Source of the DNA: Eshraghiella sp964576255
GTDB taxonomy: Bacteria; Bacillota; Clostridia; Lachnospirales; Lachnospiraceae
Length of the DNA stretch: 13,014 nt
Reading direction: 5' to 3'
Assembly: GCA_964576255.1 (NCBI GenBank)
Contig: CAZNUK010000064.1
Span: forward strand, 1 to 13,014
Of the stretch, positions 1 to 7,164 are shown piece after piece. The notes under the pieces were generated by a model. That model searched no databases. It saw nothing but the letters and a program-made list of their open reading frames with translations, and was not told the origin of the DNA. The position numbers were made by a program, and so were the translations under genes. How positions within the stretch are numbered: position 1 is the stretch's first letter; the number at the start of each line of letters is the position of its first letter.

Positions 1-7
1 GCGGTAG

Positions 8-23
8 TTTGACAGTTGAATAA
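8..23 (+). repeat. Left terminal inverted repeat of the IS
   Basis: TTTGACAGTTGAATAA matches the reverse complement of 1936-1950 (TTTGACAGTTAATAA) with a single inserted G. The first ten bases are identical. A second inverted copy of the outermost seven bases (TGTCAAA) lies at 64-70, so bases 8-14 can also pair with 64-70 around the internal hairpin. Confidence 0.75.
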
Positions 24-35
24 TATAAAAATCCT

Positions 36-64
36 TGCAGGCATTGAAAAGCCTGTATTTTTTT
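36..64 (+). terminator. Terminator-like hairpin inside the IS left end
   Basis: Bases 36-42 (TGCAGGC) pair with 51-57 (GCCTGTA), including one G-U pair, around an 8-base loop. A run of seven T (58-64) follows directly. This is a standard intrinsic terminator reading into the element. It lies between the left end and the transposase promoter region, so it would stop transcripts entering from the flanking chromosome before they reach the transposase start at 149. Confidence 0.7.
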
Positions 65-97
65 GTCAAATTTTATTTATTTTTTTGTGGTTTTATG

Positions 98-139
98 TGG
101 CTTTATTTTTGAAAGTGTGATACAATAGGGATATGGAGG
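98..139 (+). promoter_or_regulatory. Probable transposase promoter and ribosome binding site
   Basis: An extended -10 of the form TGnTACAAT lies at 118-126. The best -35 at a 17-bp distance is weak (TGGCTT, 98-103). GGAGG at 135-139 sits 9 bases before the ATG at 149. A promoter depending mainly on an extended -10 would be modest in strength, as expected for a transposase. The call rests on sequence match only. Confidence 0.45.
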
Positions 140-148
140 AATTGCTTT

Positions 149-1867
149 ATGAAACTTACTTGTTCTAAATCAAAAAATTCATGTACCTATTACATTCAAA
201 AATCTGTACGCATCGGAAATAAAACAACTACCAAACCTGTCGAGCGATTAGGCAGTATTGAAGAAATCAAAGCACGTTGCGGTGATGCTGATCCAATTGA
301 ATGGGCTAAGGATTATGCAAAAAAACTTACCCTTGGCGAAAAAGAATCCAAGCAGGGAATTTTACTCAAATATTCTGCATCGCAGCTTATAGATAAAAAT
401 GTACGCCGTTCCTGCAATGCCGGTTATCTTTTTCTTCAGGATATTTATTATTCTCTCGGACTTGATAAGATTTGTGACCAGATTTCAAAAAAATATAAAT
501 TCGACTATGATTTAAATGACATTCTGTCCACGCTTGTTTATTCCAGAATTATCTCGCCTGGTTCAAAGCGTGCTTCTCTTTCTGATGCACAGGCTTTTCT
601 GGAACAGCCGGAATGTGAGCTTCATCAAATTTACCGGGCACTTGAAGTCATCTCTAAAGAGAATGATTTCTTTCAGTCTGAGCTTTATAAAAACTCACAG
701 AGTGTCATTGACAGAAAAAAGGAAGTTCTCTATTACGACTGCACTAACTACTACTTTGAGATTGAAGATGAGGATGATTTCAGAAAATACGGGGTATCAA
801 AAGAACATCGCCCTAATCCCATTGTCCAGATGGGACTGTTTATGGATGCTGACGGTATTCCTCTGTCATTCTCCCTTTTCAATGGAAATGAAAATGAGCA
901 GCCCTCCATGTCCCCCTTAGAACAAAAGATTATTAAGGACTTTGGTGCTTCCGACTTTATCGTATGTACTGACTCCGGACTTTCTTCTACTGCCAACAGA
1001 AAGTTCAACAGCATTCAGGGCAGAGGCTTTGTTACGACTCAGTCCATCAAGAAACTAAAAGGCTTTCTTCAGGATTTCTGTCTGGATGATGATGGCTGGT
1101 ATCTTCCGGGAAGTAAGAAGATCTATAAGCTAAGCGAGCTGGATGAAGAAGCTGATTATGAAAAAGTCTTTTATAAAGACAGATGGATAAATGAAGATAA
1201 CCTTGAGCAGCACTTAATCATAACATACTCCATTAAATATCGTAACTACCAAAGAACAATCAGGGAACGCCATATTGAAAGGGCAAAAAAGCTTATTGAA
1301 TCACCCTCCAAACTTACAAAGAAAAAAGCAAATGATCCGAAACGTTTCATAGAACAGGGGCACTGTACTTCTGATGGCGAAGTTGCCGACAAAGTAATTA
1401 CATCTCTTAACCAGACACAGATAGACGAAGAATCTAAATACGATGGACTTTATGCTGTCTGCACAAATCTGGAATATTCCGTTTCTGATATCATCAGAAT
1501 CAATCAGAAACGTTGGGAAATAGAGGAATGCTTTAGAATCATGAAAACAGAATTTAAAGCACGCCCTGTATATCTATCGAGAAAGGAACGGATTACAGCA
1601 CACTTTACCACCTGCTTTACTGCACTAATCATTTACAGGATTCTGGAAAAGAAACTTAATGAAAAATATACCTGCGAAGAACTAATAAATACAATTCGTT
1701 CAATGAATATGATGATTGCACCGGGCGAAGGATATATTCCAACTTACACACGCACTGACATAACCGATGCACTCCATGAAGCTTTTGGCTTCCGGACGGA
1801 TTACCAGATAACCTCTCAAAAAAATATGAGAAAAATTTTAAATCAGACGAAAAAGAAACAAAAATAG
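149..1867 (+). CDS. IS1634-family (IS4 superfamily) transposase
   Basis: This 572-residue DDE transposase cuts and joins the ends of its own insertion sequence. The acidic triad is visible. D197 lies in YYDCTNYYFE, D275 in VCTDSGLSS, and E459 in the segment RWEIEECFRIMK. The R455-x3-E459-x6-K466 part of the IS4 YREK signature is present, although the usual Y three residues before R455 is N452 here. The long insertion between D2 and E (about 275 to 459) is the beta-strand-rich insertion domain expected in IS4-type enzymes. The frame is intact from an ATG with GGAGG nine bases upstream to a TAG followed by a terminator, so the gene appears functional. It is the only gene of the element and the only plus-strand gene of the window. 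The family name rests on recognition of the motifs and length, not on a search. Confidence 0.92.
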   Translation: MKLTCSKSKNSCTYYIQKSVRIGNKTTTKPVERLGSIEEIKARCGDADPIEWAKDYAKKLTLGEKESKQGILLKYSASQLIDKNVRRSCNAGYLFLQDIYYSLGLDKICDQISKKYKFDYDLNDILSTLVYSRIISPGSKRASLSDAQAFLEQPECELHQIYRALEVISKENDFFQSELYKNSQSVIDRKKEVLYYDCTNYYFEIEDEDDFRKYGVSKEHRPNPIVQMGLFMDADGIPLSFSLFNGNENEQPSMSPLEQKIIKDFGASDFIVCTDSGLSSTANRKFNSIQGRGFVTTQSIKKLKGFLQDFCLDDDGWYLPGSKKIYKLSELDEEADYEKVFYKDRWINEDNLEQHLIITYSIKYRNYQRTIRERHIERAKKLIESPSKLTKKKANDPKRFIEQGHCTSDGEVADKVITSLNQTQIDEESKYDGLYAVCTNLEYSVSDIIRINQKRWEIEECFRIMKTEFKARPVYLSRKERITAHFTTCFTALIIYRILEKKLNEKYTCEELINTIRSMNMMIAPGEGYIPTYTRTDITDALHEAFGFRTDYQITSQKNMRKILNQTKKKQK

Positions 1868-1887
1868 CTACAAACTTTAGTTCTAAA

Positions 1888-1929
1888 AAAATCCCACAAA
1901 CAGCCTATTCATGCTAGTTGTGGGATTTT
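1888..1929 (+). terminator. Transposase terminator
   Basis: AAAATCCCACAA (1888-1899) pairs perfectly with TTGTGGGATTTT (1918-1929) around an 18-base loop that has a further AGC/GCT pairing inside. It starts 20 bases after the transposase stop and lies within the element, next to the right end. The A/T ends of the stem supply the U-tract, so it may work in both directions and shield the element from ftsH-side read-through. Confidence 0.7.
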
Positions 1930-1935
1930 GAACCT

Positions 1936-1950
1936 TTATTAACTGTCAAA
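1936..1950 (-). repeat. Right terminal inverted repeat of the IS
   Basis: The plus strand reads ttattaactgtcaaa. Its reverse complement matches the left end at 8-23 apart from one missing G. The outer limit at 1950 is set by where the match to the left end stops. Confidence 0.75.
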
Positions 1951-2027
1951 GACGGGATTTTACCTCTTAAGCCCAAATGTTTCAATGTTTTTTTATCGCA
2001 AATATATAACGAGCCTTTGCACAAAGT

Positions 2028-2059
2028 AAAAAGGACCGCTTTCGTTGGCGATCCTTTTT
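2028..2059. terminator. Probable bidirectional terminator between the IS and ftsH
   Basis: AAAAAGGA (2028-2035) pairs with TCCTTTTT (2052-2059). After one C/A mismatch, CGC (2037-2039) pairs with GCG (2048-2050). Both strands end the stem in five T, so it can stop plus-strand transcripts leaving the IS and minus-strand transcripts leaving ftsH. It lies in the 262-base non-coding gap 1951-2212, where I see no gene. Confidence 0.65.
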
Positions 2060-2113
2060 GGAGAAGGTATTTCGTTTCTTATGGGGTATAGTAAAAAAAC
2101 TATAAAATGTATT

Positions 2114-2150
2114 GGGGGGTTACATTGACAGTATATCAATGCAACCCCTT
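2114..2150. repeat. Strong imperfect palindrome downstream of ftsH
   Basis: Bases 2114-2128 pair with 2136-2150 around a 7-base loop (cagtata). There is one A/C mismatch (2122 and 2142) and two G-T pairs at the outer end; the core is GGGGTT / AACCCC plus CATTGA / TCAATG. No T-run follows directly on either strand. On the minus strand a seven-T run (2099-2093) comes about 15 bases later. It may be the 3' end structure of the ftsH operon mRNA. Confidence 0.6.
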
Positions 2151-2154
2151 TAAG

Positions 2155-2172
2155 TGTGCACAAACTTGCACA
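2155..2172. repeat. Short hairpin just after ftsH
   Basis: TGTGCA (2155-2160) pairs with TGCACA (2167-2172) around caaact. It is 40 bases past the ftsH stop in the direction of transcription and next to the larger palindrome at 2114-2150. Six base pairs without a T-run make it a weak element by itself. Confidence 0.35.
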
Positions 2173-2212
2173 TATTTTATAAAAGTTTTTGTTAATTTTG
2201 ACGAACTATATT

Positions 2213-4087
2213 TTATACTTCCCATTTTCCGCTGTCATTTTGCACATTTTCGTCAAAAAGCGCTTCAAATTCTTCTCTCGTAATCTTTTCCTGTGCCAAA
2301 AGAAGGTCAGCACACTTATCTAAAATATCTCTGTGCTCATTAATAATGCTTCTTGCCTTATCATATGATTCATCAATAATTTTCTTAACCTCTGAATCAA
2401 TTACTGTAGCTACCTCTTCGCCATAGCTTCTTGTATGTGCAAGGTCTCTTCCGATGAATACTTCATCCTCATCACTGCCATAGTTAATAAGACCGACTTT
2501 CTCAGAGAAACCATATTTGGTAACCATGGCTCTTGCAAGCTGGGTTGCCTGCTTAATATCCTGAGATGCACCTGTAGTAACATCATCAAAAATCAATTCT
2601 TCTGCCACACGTCCACCAAGACCTACAACAATCTGCTGAAGCATTTTGCCCTTAGTATTGAACAACTCATCCTTCTCAGGAAGTGGCATTGTATATCCTG
2701 CCGCTCCCATTCCGGTAGGAATAATAGAAACTGTGTGCACAGGTCCTACATCAGGAAGCACATGGAAAAGAATGGCATGACCGGCTTCATGATAAGCGGT
2801 AATTTTACGCTCTTTCTCTGAAATAACCTTACTCTTCTTCTCCGCACCGATTCCAACCTTAACAAAGGATTTCTCAATATCCTCCTGAGTAATAAAAGCC
2901 TTACCCTTCTTAGCCGCAAGAATAGCAGCTTCATTCATAAGATTTTCCAAATCTGCTCCGGTAAATCCGGCAGTAGTCTGGGCAATTGTATCAAGATTAA
3001 CATCATCACCAATTGGCTTATCCTTAACGTGTACGTCAAGAATTTCTCTTCTTCCCTTAACATCCGGTCTGCCAACAGCAATCTTTCTGTCAAAACGACC
3101 CGGTCTTAAAATAGCAGGGTCTAGAATATCCACACGGTTGGTAGCAGCCATTACGATAATTCCGCTATTAACTCCGAAACCATCCATTTCAACAAGCATC
3201 TGGTTCAAGGTCTGCTCTCTCTCGTCATGGCCACCACCCATACCTGTACCTCTTCTTCTTGCCACCGCATCAATCTCATCAATGAATACGATACAAGGAG
3301 CCATCTTCTTGGCTTCAGCAAATAAATCTCTTACTCTCGATGCACCAACACCAACAAACATCTCAACAAAGTCAGAACCTGAAATACTTAAATAAGGAAC
3401 ACCGGCTTCTCCGGCAATAGCCTTTGCAAGAAGTGTTTTACCTGTTCCCGGAGGGCCCACAAGAATAACACCCTTCGGAATTCTTGCTCCAAGGTCAATG
3501 TATTTTTTAGGTGTTTTAAGGAAATCAACAATCTCCTCCAGTTCCTCTTTTTCTTCCACAAGTCCTGCTACATTTTCAAACTTAACCCTTTTTTCATCTT
3601 CGCCCATAAGTCTGGCACGGCTTTTTCCAAAATTCATCATCTTAGAGTTAGCTCCGCCACCATTCTGTCTGCTAAGGGTTACAAAAATAAATATAACGGC
3701 AATCACAATTAAAATAATTGGAAGCACTGTAGTTAAAAACACGCTTTCTCTGTCCACATCAGGATATTCATATTCCACATCCTCCGCGTCCAAAGCATTA
3801 TACGCAATAATGTCCGCCTCAACCTTAGATGTATCACTTACATAAGCTACTGCTTTATCCTTACTGTTATTAAAGGTAACGATAATCTTACCGGTAGGCA
3901 CCTCTTGATTACGCACAAATTTTACGCTGTCAACCTCTCCTTCTGAAAGGTCAACCAAAAATTCCTCATAGGTGTAGTTAATATCACTGTTGGTAACCTC
4001 TCTGATTGCAAAAACAACTACAAGAATTATTGAAATAACCAGCAGGTAGAATATTATACCTCCACCACCTTTATTTTTCTTTTCCAA
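2213..4087 (-). CDS. ftsH: ATP-dependent zinc metalloprotease FtsH
   Basis: FtsH is a membrane-anchored hexameric AAA+ protease that extracts and degrades membrane and regulatory proteins. The 624 residues show the full family layout. There is a first membrane segment (about 11-28), an extracytoplasmic domain (about 30-115) and a second membrane segment (about 118-138). The AAA module has Walker A GPPGTGKT (211-218), Walker B IVFIDE (266-271) and a second region of homology with arginine fingers R328 and R331. The zinc site is HEAGH (433-437) with a probable third ligand D510 in GASQD. The start is a TTG at 4087, preceded at 8 bases by GGAGG (4096-4100); no in-frame ATG lies nearby. That ribosome binding site touches the stop codon of hpt, so the two genes are probably translationally coupled. 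It is the last gene of the tilS-hpt-ftsH operon. Confidence 0.97.
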   Translation of the reverse strand: MEKKNKGGGGIIFYLLVISIILVVVFAIREVTNSDINYTYEEFLVDLSEGEVDSVKFVRNQEVPTGKIIVTFNNSKDKAVAYVSDTSKVEADIIAYNALDAEDVEYEYPDVDRESVFLTTVLPIILIVIAVIFIFVTLSRQNGGGANSKMMNFGKSRARLMGEDEKRVKFENVAGLVEEKEELEEIVDFLKTPKKYIDLGARIPKGVILVGPPGTGKTLLAKAIAGEAGVPYLSISGSDFVEMFVGVGASRVRDLFAEAKKMAPCIVFIDEIDAVARRRGTGMGGGHDEREQTLNQMLVEMDGFGVNSGIIVMAATNRVDILDPAILRPGRFDRKIAVGRPDVKGRREILDVHVKDKPIGDDVNLDTIAQTTAGFTGADLENLMNEAAILAAKKGKAFITQEDIEKSFVKVGIGAEKKSKVISEKERKITAYHEAGHAILFHVLPDVGPVHTVSIIPTGMGAAGYTMPLPEKDELFNTKGKMLQQIVVGLGGRVAEELIFDDVTTGASQDIKQATQLARAMVTKYGFSEKVGLINYGSDEDEVFIGRDLAHTRSYGEEVATVIDSEVKKIIDESYDKARSIINEHRDILDKCADLLLAQEKITREEFEALFDENVQNDSGKWEV

Positions 4088-4099
4088 AATTTAGTCCTC

Positions 4100-4624
4100 C
4101 TAATCAAATTTTACAACACCAATATATGGTAAATTACGATATTTCTGGTCATAATCAAGTCCGTATCCTACTACAAACTCATCCGGTATATTAAATCCAA
4201 CATAATCAACTTTAACACTCTCAACAACACGACGTTCCGGTTTATCAAGAAGTGTACACAGTCTCACGCTGTTAGGATTTCTCTGTTTAAAAATCTCCAG
4301 AAGATGACTCAAAGTTCTTCCCGAATCAATAATATCCTCAACAATAATAACGTCCTTACCTTCAAGCGGCTCATCAAGGTCCTTTACAATCTTAACCACG
4401 CCACTGGAGCTTGTGCCACTGCCATAGCTGGACACAGACATAAAATCCAGTGAAACACTGCAGGTAATTCTCTTAGCTAATTCACACATAAAAGGCGCAC
4501 CGCCCTTAAGTACACAGATTAAATGCACTGTCTTCCCTTCATAATCCTTACTAATCTGCGCTCCAATATCCGCAATTCTCTTATTAACTTCTGCTTCTGA
4601 TAAAAGCACTTCAACTCTTTCCAT
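4100..4624 (-). CDS. hpt: Hypoxanthine phosphoribosyltransferase
   Basis: This cytosolic enzyme salvages hypoxanthine and guanine by joining them to PRPP, giving IMP and GMP. With the start used here it has 174 residues, close to the usual 175-180. The PRPP-binding loop is VIIVEDIIDSGRT (92-104), with the acidic pair E96-D97. DKPERR (127-132) and the C-terminal VVGYGLDYDQKYRNLPYIG segment complete the family pattern. The open frame extends upstream to a GTG at 4690, but the ATG at 4624 has a near-perfect AAGGAGG five bases before it and gives the standard length, so it is the better start. This start overlaps the last 14 bases of tilS, and the ribosome binding site lies in the tilS codons for Glu-Gly-Gly. 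The order tilS-hpt-ftsH is conserved in B. subtilis. Confidence 0.96.
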   Translation of the reverse strand: MERVEVLLSEAEVNKRIADIGAQISKDYEGKTVHLICVLKGGAPFMCELAKRITCSVSLDFMSVSSYGSGTSSSGVVKIVKDLDEPLEGKDVIIVEDIIDSGRTLSHLLEIFKQRNPNSVRLCTLLDKPERRVVESVKVDYVGFNIPDEFVVGYGLDYDQKYRNLPYIGVVKFD

Positions 4625-5987
4625 TACGTCCTCCTTCGTAATACACTTCCAATACTCTTGTGGTGTTTTCTGTAATCTTGTAGTCAGCACCTATTCTGCC
4701 GCCAACAACCCATACTATATTATTACCATCAGCCAGAAGAATCGTTTCATCCTTCTGCGCCCTCGATATATGTTCATCCACAAAATACTGCTTTAATTTT
4801 TTATGATGACCCATGTCATCTATTGCAATTATATCTCCCGGCTTCCGGGTTCTAAGCTGCAAACCAAATTTTATTTTATCATAATCCAGCATTTTAGTAC
4901 AGACTTCATTTGTGATTTTTTTGTTATCAGACCAATTTTTTATCTCAAATCGGAACTTTCCGCTACCTTCCCATGGTTGAATTTCCATTGGCGGATTAAT
5001 ATCCACAGCCTCTTTTGGAACATTTTGGCTTCTCACATAGAACAAAAGCCCCTCTCTGGTATTTTCGACCCAAAGGCCACCTTTGATATGTTTATTGGCT
5101 CCCACTACCGAAGCTTTCAGTGCAATAATCTGCTTAATGTGAAGCTCCGTAATGTCCTTAAGCCCCTGCCCCATCTGACCAATGGCTTTTCTTATCAGTC
5201 TGCCAGCTATGTAAGGATGTTCCCCTTCTATATTTTTTAACAAAAGCTTAGCTTCTGACATTTCAGAAAGCGAATTAAATCTCTCCTCTGTAATTTCAGA
5301 AAGATATTCTTCTGCTTCCATTGCTCCCGCCGCAAAAGCCGCGATGTTTCTTACTGCCCCCAAGTTAACTTCTGTAAGCAACGGCATAATCTGATTTCTA
5401 ATAGAATTTCTCGAATATTCATTAGTAAGATTCGTGCTGTCCGTACAAAAATCCTGTTCCCTCACGAATAAATATTCCTCTATCTCTTCTCTTGTTATAC
5501 ACAATAGAGGTCTGATTATCCTATCTCTGACAGGAGCCATACCCGCTGCCCCTTTTAACTTACTTCCCCTTACCAGATTAAAAAGAACTGTTTCCGCCTG
5601 GTCGTTCTGATGGTGAGCCACTGCTATAACACCATTTTCCCCGGCTTCATTATGCAATGCTTCATATCTAAGAATTCTTGCTGCTTCTTCTACTGACAAA
5701 TGGTTTCTGTCAGCGTACTCCGGCACGTTTATGTGACAAGCCTTATACTCAACCCCAAGTCTTTCACAAAACAACCTACAAAAAGCCTCGTCCGCATCCG
5801 CCTCTTCCCCTCTGATTCCATGATTAATATGCACCGCAATAATCTCAAGGTCTTTTTCTTCACACAATTCCTTCATTAATATCAAAAGGCATACTGAATC
5901 AGCGCCACCGGATAATCCTACAATTACCCTGTCGCACTTTTCCAACATTTTATTATCTTCAACAAATTGTTTGACTTTTGTGTGCAT
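4611..5987 (-). CDS. tilS: tRNA(Ile)-lysidine synthetase
   Basis: TilS joins lysine to C34 of the CAU-anticodon tRNA-Ile, using ATP, so that the tRNA reads AUA instead of AUG. It is normally essential. The 458-residue protein begins with the N-type ATP pyrophosphatase domain, with the PP-loop SGGADS at 26-31. The conserved NHGIRGEEAD and HHQNDQAET blocks follow. The C-terminal domain carries RTRKPGD and KKLKQYFVDE. The reading frame extends five codons upstream to a TTG at 6002, but AAGGAG lies between that TTG and the ATG at 5987, six bases before the ATG, so 5987 is the real start. A clear promoter (6016-6044) lies between the spoIIE stop and this gene, which makes tilS the first gene of its operon. 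Confidence 0.96.
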   Translation of the reverse strand: MHTKVKQFVEDNKMLEKCDRVIVGLSGGADSVCLLILMKELCEEKDLEIIAVHINHGIRGEEADADEAFCRLFCERLGVEYKACHINVPEYADRNHLSVEEAARILRYEALHNEAGENGVIAVAHHQNDQAETVLFNLVRGSKLKGAAGMAPVRDRIIRPLLCITREEIEEYLFVREQDFCTDSTNLTNEYSRNSIRNQIMPLLTEVNLGAVRNIAAFAAGAMEAEEYLSEITEERFNSLSEMSEAKLLLKNIEGEHPYIAGRLIRKAIGQMGQGLKDITELHIKQIIALKASVVGANKHIKGGLWVENTREGLLFYVRSQNVPKEAVDINPPMEIQPWEGSGKFRFEIKNWSDNKKITNEVCTKMLDYDKIKFGLQLRTRKPGDIIAIDDMGHHKKLKQYFVDEHISRAQKDETILLADGNNIVWVVGGRIGADYKITENTTRVLEVYYEGGRNGKS

Positions 5988-6015
5988 ATTAAACTCCTTC
6001 AATCCTCACCCGTCT

Positions 6016-6044
6016 AATATACTTTATCCCGAATTTTTTTTCAA
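6016..6044 (-). promoter_or_regulatory. Sigma-A-type promoter of the tilS-hpt-ftsH operon
   Basis: On the minus strand TTGAAA (6044-6039) and TATATT (6021-6016) are separated by exactly 17 bases. The spacer begins with an A-tract. The -35 begins only 5 bases after the spoIIE stop codon (6052-6050). A start near 6009 would give a leader of roughly 20 bases before the ATG at 5987. This would uncouple the three housekeeping genes from spoIIE. Confidence 0.72.
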
Positions 6045-6049
6045 GTATT

Positions 6050-7132
6050 CTAATGCTTCCATATGCCGGTGATGACTACAGTCATATCATCCTTATAGTC
6101 CTCTCCAATGTAAAAAAACACTTCCTCCATAAGCTTCTCCGCCATTAAATTAGGATTTCCAAAAGGCAGGGACTCCACAATTCTTGCCATCTGCTGCTCC
6201 TTATCATAAAAAGGCAGGGCATCCACAACCCCATCACTAACCATTATCACATACTCGCCCTCGTCCATGGAATACTCCCCCGTATCAGGTTTGGCATTTT
6301 CCAATAACCCTGCCGGAAGTGAGGATGGCCTGACAATCTCCACTCCACCATGCCTTTTGATATAGGATGCCATAGAGCCAAATTTCATTACGGAATATCT
6401 GCCCTCATACAAATCAAAAACTCCCAAATCCAAAGTAAAAGGGCTTTCTTCACTTCTTGCCACCATTGCCGCGTTCACCATTCTTACACTGGTTTTTTCA
6501 GAAAAACCCACCTCAAAAAACTGCTCCAGCATATCCACCACAGCTACACTGGTTTTGGCAGCATTTGCTCCTGTACCCATTCCATCGCAGATACACACCA
6601 TACTTTTACCCCTCTGATTGTTAATGCAGGAATAGGCATCCCCCGATATATCTGCATAATTTTTACTGAAAGCACGCACACCGGTCATAGTAAAATACTC
6701 CGGACTTTCTTCAATCAAAAATTCTGCCATATCTGATGTAATATATTTGCGTCCGCCCGCCACAGGCATTAATGGCTTTTGAAAAAATCCACTCAGAAAC
6801 TCTGCCATATTAATCACCGGAACATATTGCTTCTTAAGAGTTTTTGCCCTTACAATAAGCTGCAAACGATTATTGGAATCTCTGTTTATCTTAATTTTTT
6901 CCATATAGATGTCGTTCTGCTTAAGAATCTTACGAATTCTGACAGCCTTCTCTCCACCCATTGTTTCCGTATCCTTGTCCCGTCCGAGGATATCTTCTAA
7001 AAGTCTGGCGGTTTCTAACATTTGTTCTCCAAAAACATTATCCTCTTCCTTATCCCTGTATATGTAGTACAATTTTTTAAAGCTGTTGGCAGTTTCCATT
7101 ATCCGCTGCTCTGCATAAGAAATATTTTCCAT
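6050..7132 (-). CDS. spoIIE: SpoIIE-type PP2C serine phosphatase, short form without the membrane domain
   Basis: SpoIIE dephosphorylates the anti-anti-sigma factor SpoIIAA and so activates sigma-F in the forespore. The C-terminal part (about 135-360) is a clear SpoIIE phosphatase domain. Metal-binding acidic residues appear in DISGD (D165), CDGMGTG (D183), VSDG (D300) and KDDMT (D349), and their spacing fits the B. subtilis enzyme as I remember it. Residues 1-135 resemble the end of the central regulatory region. The roughly 300-residue, ten-helix membrane domain and most of the FtsZ-interacting region of the approximately 830-residue B. subtilis protein are absent. This does not look like a recent break: an in-frame TGA lies just upstream of the start, GGGGAG (7138-7143) precedes the ATG by five bases, and a promoter lies above that. 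Gene identity is supported by position between divIC and tilS. Confidence 0.9.
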   Translation of the reverse strand: MENISYAEQRIMETANSFKKLYYIYRDKEEDNVFGEQMLETARLLEDILGRDKDTETMGGEKAVRIRKILKQNDIYMEKIKINRDSNNRLQLIVRAKTLKKQYVPVINMAEFLSGFFQKPLMPVAGGRKYITSDMAEFLIEESPEYFTMTGVRAFSKNYADISGDAYSCINNQRGKSMVCICDGMGTGANAAKTSVAVVDMLEQFFEVGFSEKTSVRMVNAAMVARSEESPFTLDLGVFDLYEGRYSVMKFGSMASYIKRHGGVEIVRPSSLPAGLLENAKPDTGEYSMDEGEYVIMVSDGVVDALPFYDKEQQMARIVESLPFGNPNLMAEKLMEEVFFYIGEDYKDDMTVVITGIWKH

Positions 7133-7164
7133 ATCGACTCCCCATTTATATCAGATAAAACCCA

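Larger units (their letters stand above)
8..1950 (+). mobile_element. IS1634-type (IS4 superfamily) insertion sequence, complete
   Basis: The element is bounded by imperfect inverted repeats that both read TTTGACAGTT inward (8-17, and 1950-1941 on the minus strand). The match continues as GAATAA on the left and AATAA on the right. Inside lie one full-length DDE transposase gene, a terminator-like hairpin between the left end and the gene, and a terminator after the gene. The length of about 1.94 kb and the single 572-residue transposase fit the IS1634 group, whose members are known for long and variable target duplications. Only 7 bases lie left of the element in this window, and they (gcggtag) do not match the 7 bases right of it (gacggga). 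I also see no copy of gcggtag in the 262 bases to the right, so no target duplication can be shown. The element lies convergent with ftsH, beyond its 3' end, and disrupts no gene visible here. Confidence 0.85.

Noticed and set aside
1..30. Outward-facing promoter from the IS ends
   Set aside because: The TTGACA in each terminal repeat points inward, not outward, so it cannot make a hybrid promoter with the flanking DNA.
516..1014. Second frames within the transposase gene
   Set aside because: The 572-residue frame alone carries the complete DDE motif set; there is no sign of programmed frameshifting.
1951..2212. tRNA, small RNA gene or CRISPR repeats in the non-coding gap
   Set aside because: No cloverleaf, no regularly spaced repeats and no clear promoter for a small RNA; only the hairpins listed as features.
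2435..3845. Plus-strand open frames opposite ftsH
   Set aside because: They are shadows of a highly conserved gene and have no recognisable domains.
4625..4690. Upstream extension of hpt to a GTG at 4690 (22 extra residues)
   Set aside because: It lies wholly inside tilS, gives a protein longer than the family, and the ATG at 4624 has a near-perfect ribosome binding site.
5988..6002. TTG start of tilS at 6002
   Set aside because: The ribosome binding site AAGGAG falls inside these five codons and serves the ATG at 5987.
7146..7151. Alternative spoIIE -10 (TATAAA) nearer the start codon
   Set aside because: Its start point would fall in the ribosome binding site, and its -35 partner is poor compared with the TTGACA/TATAAT pair.
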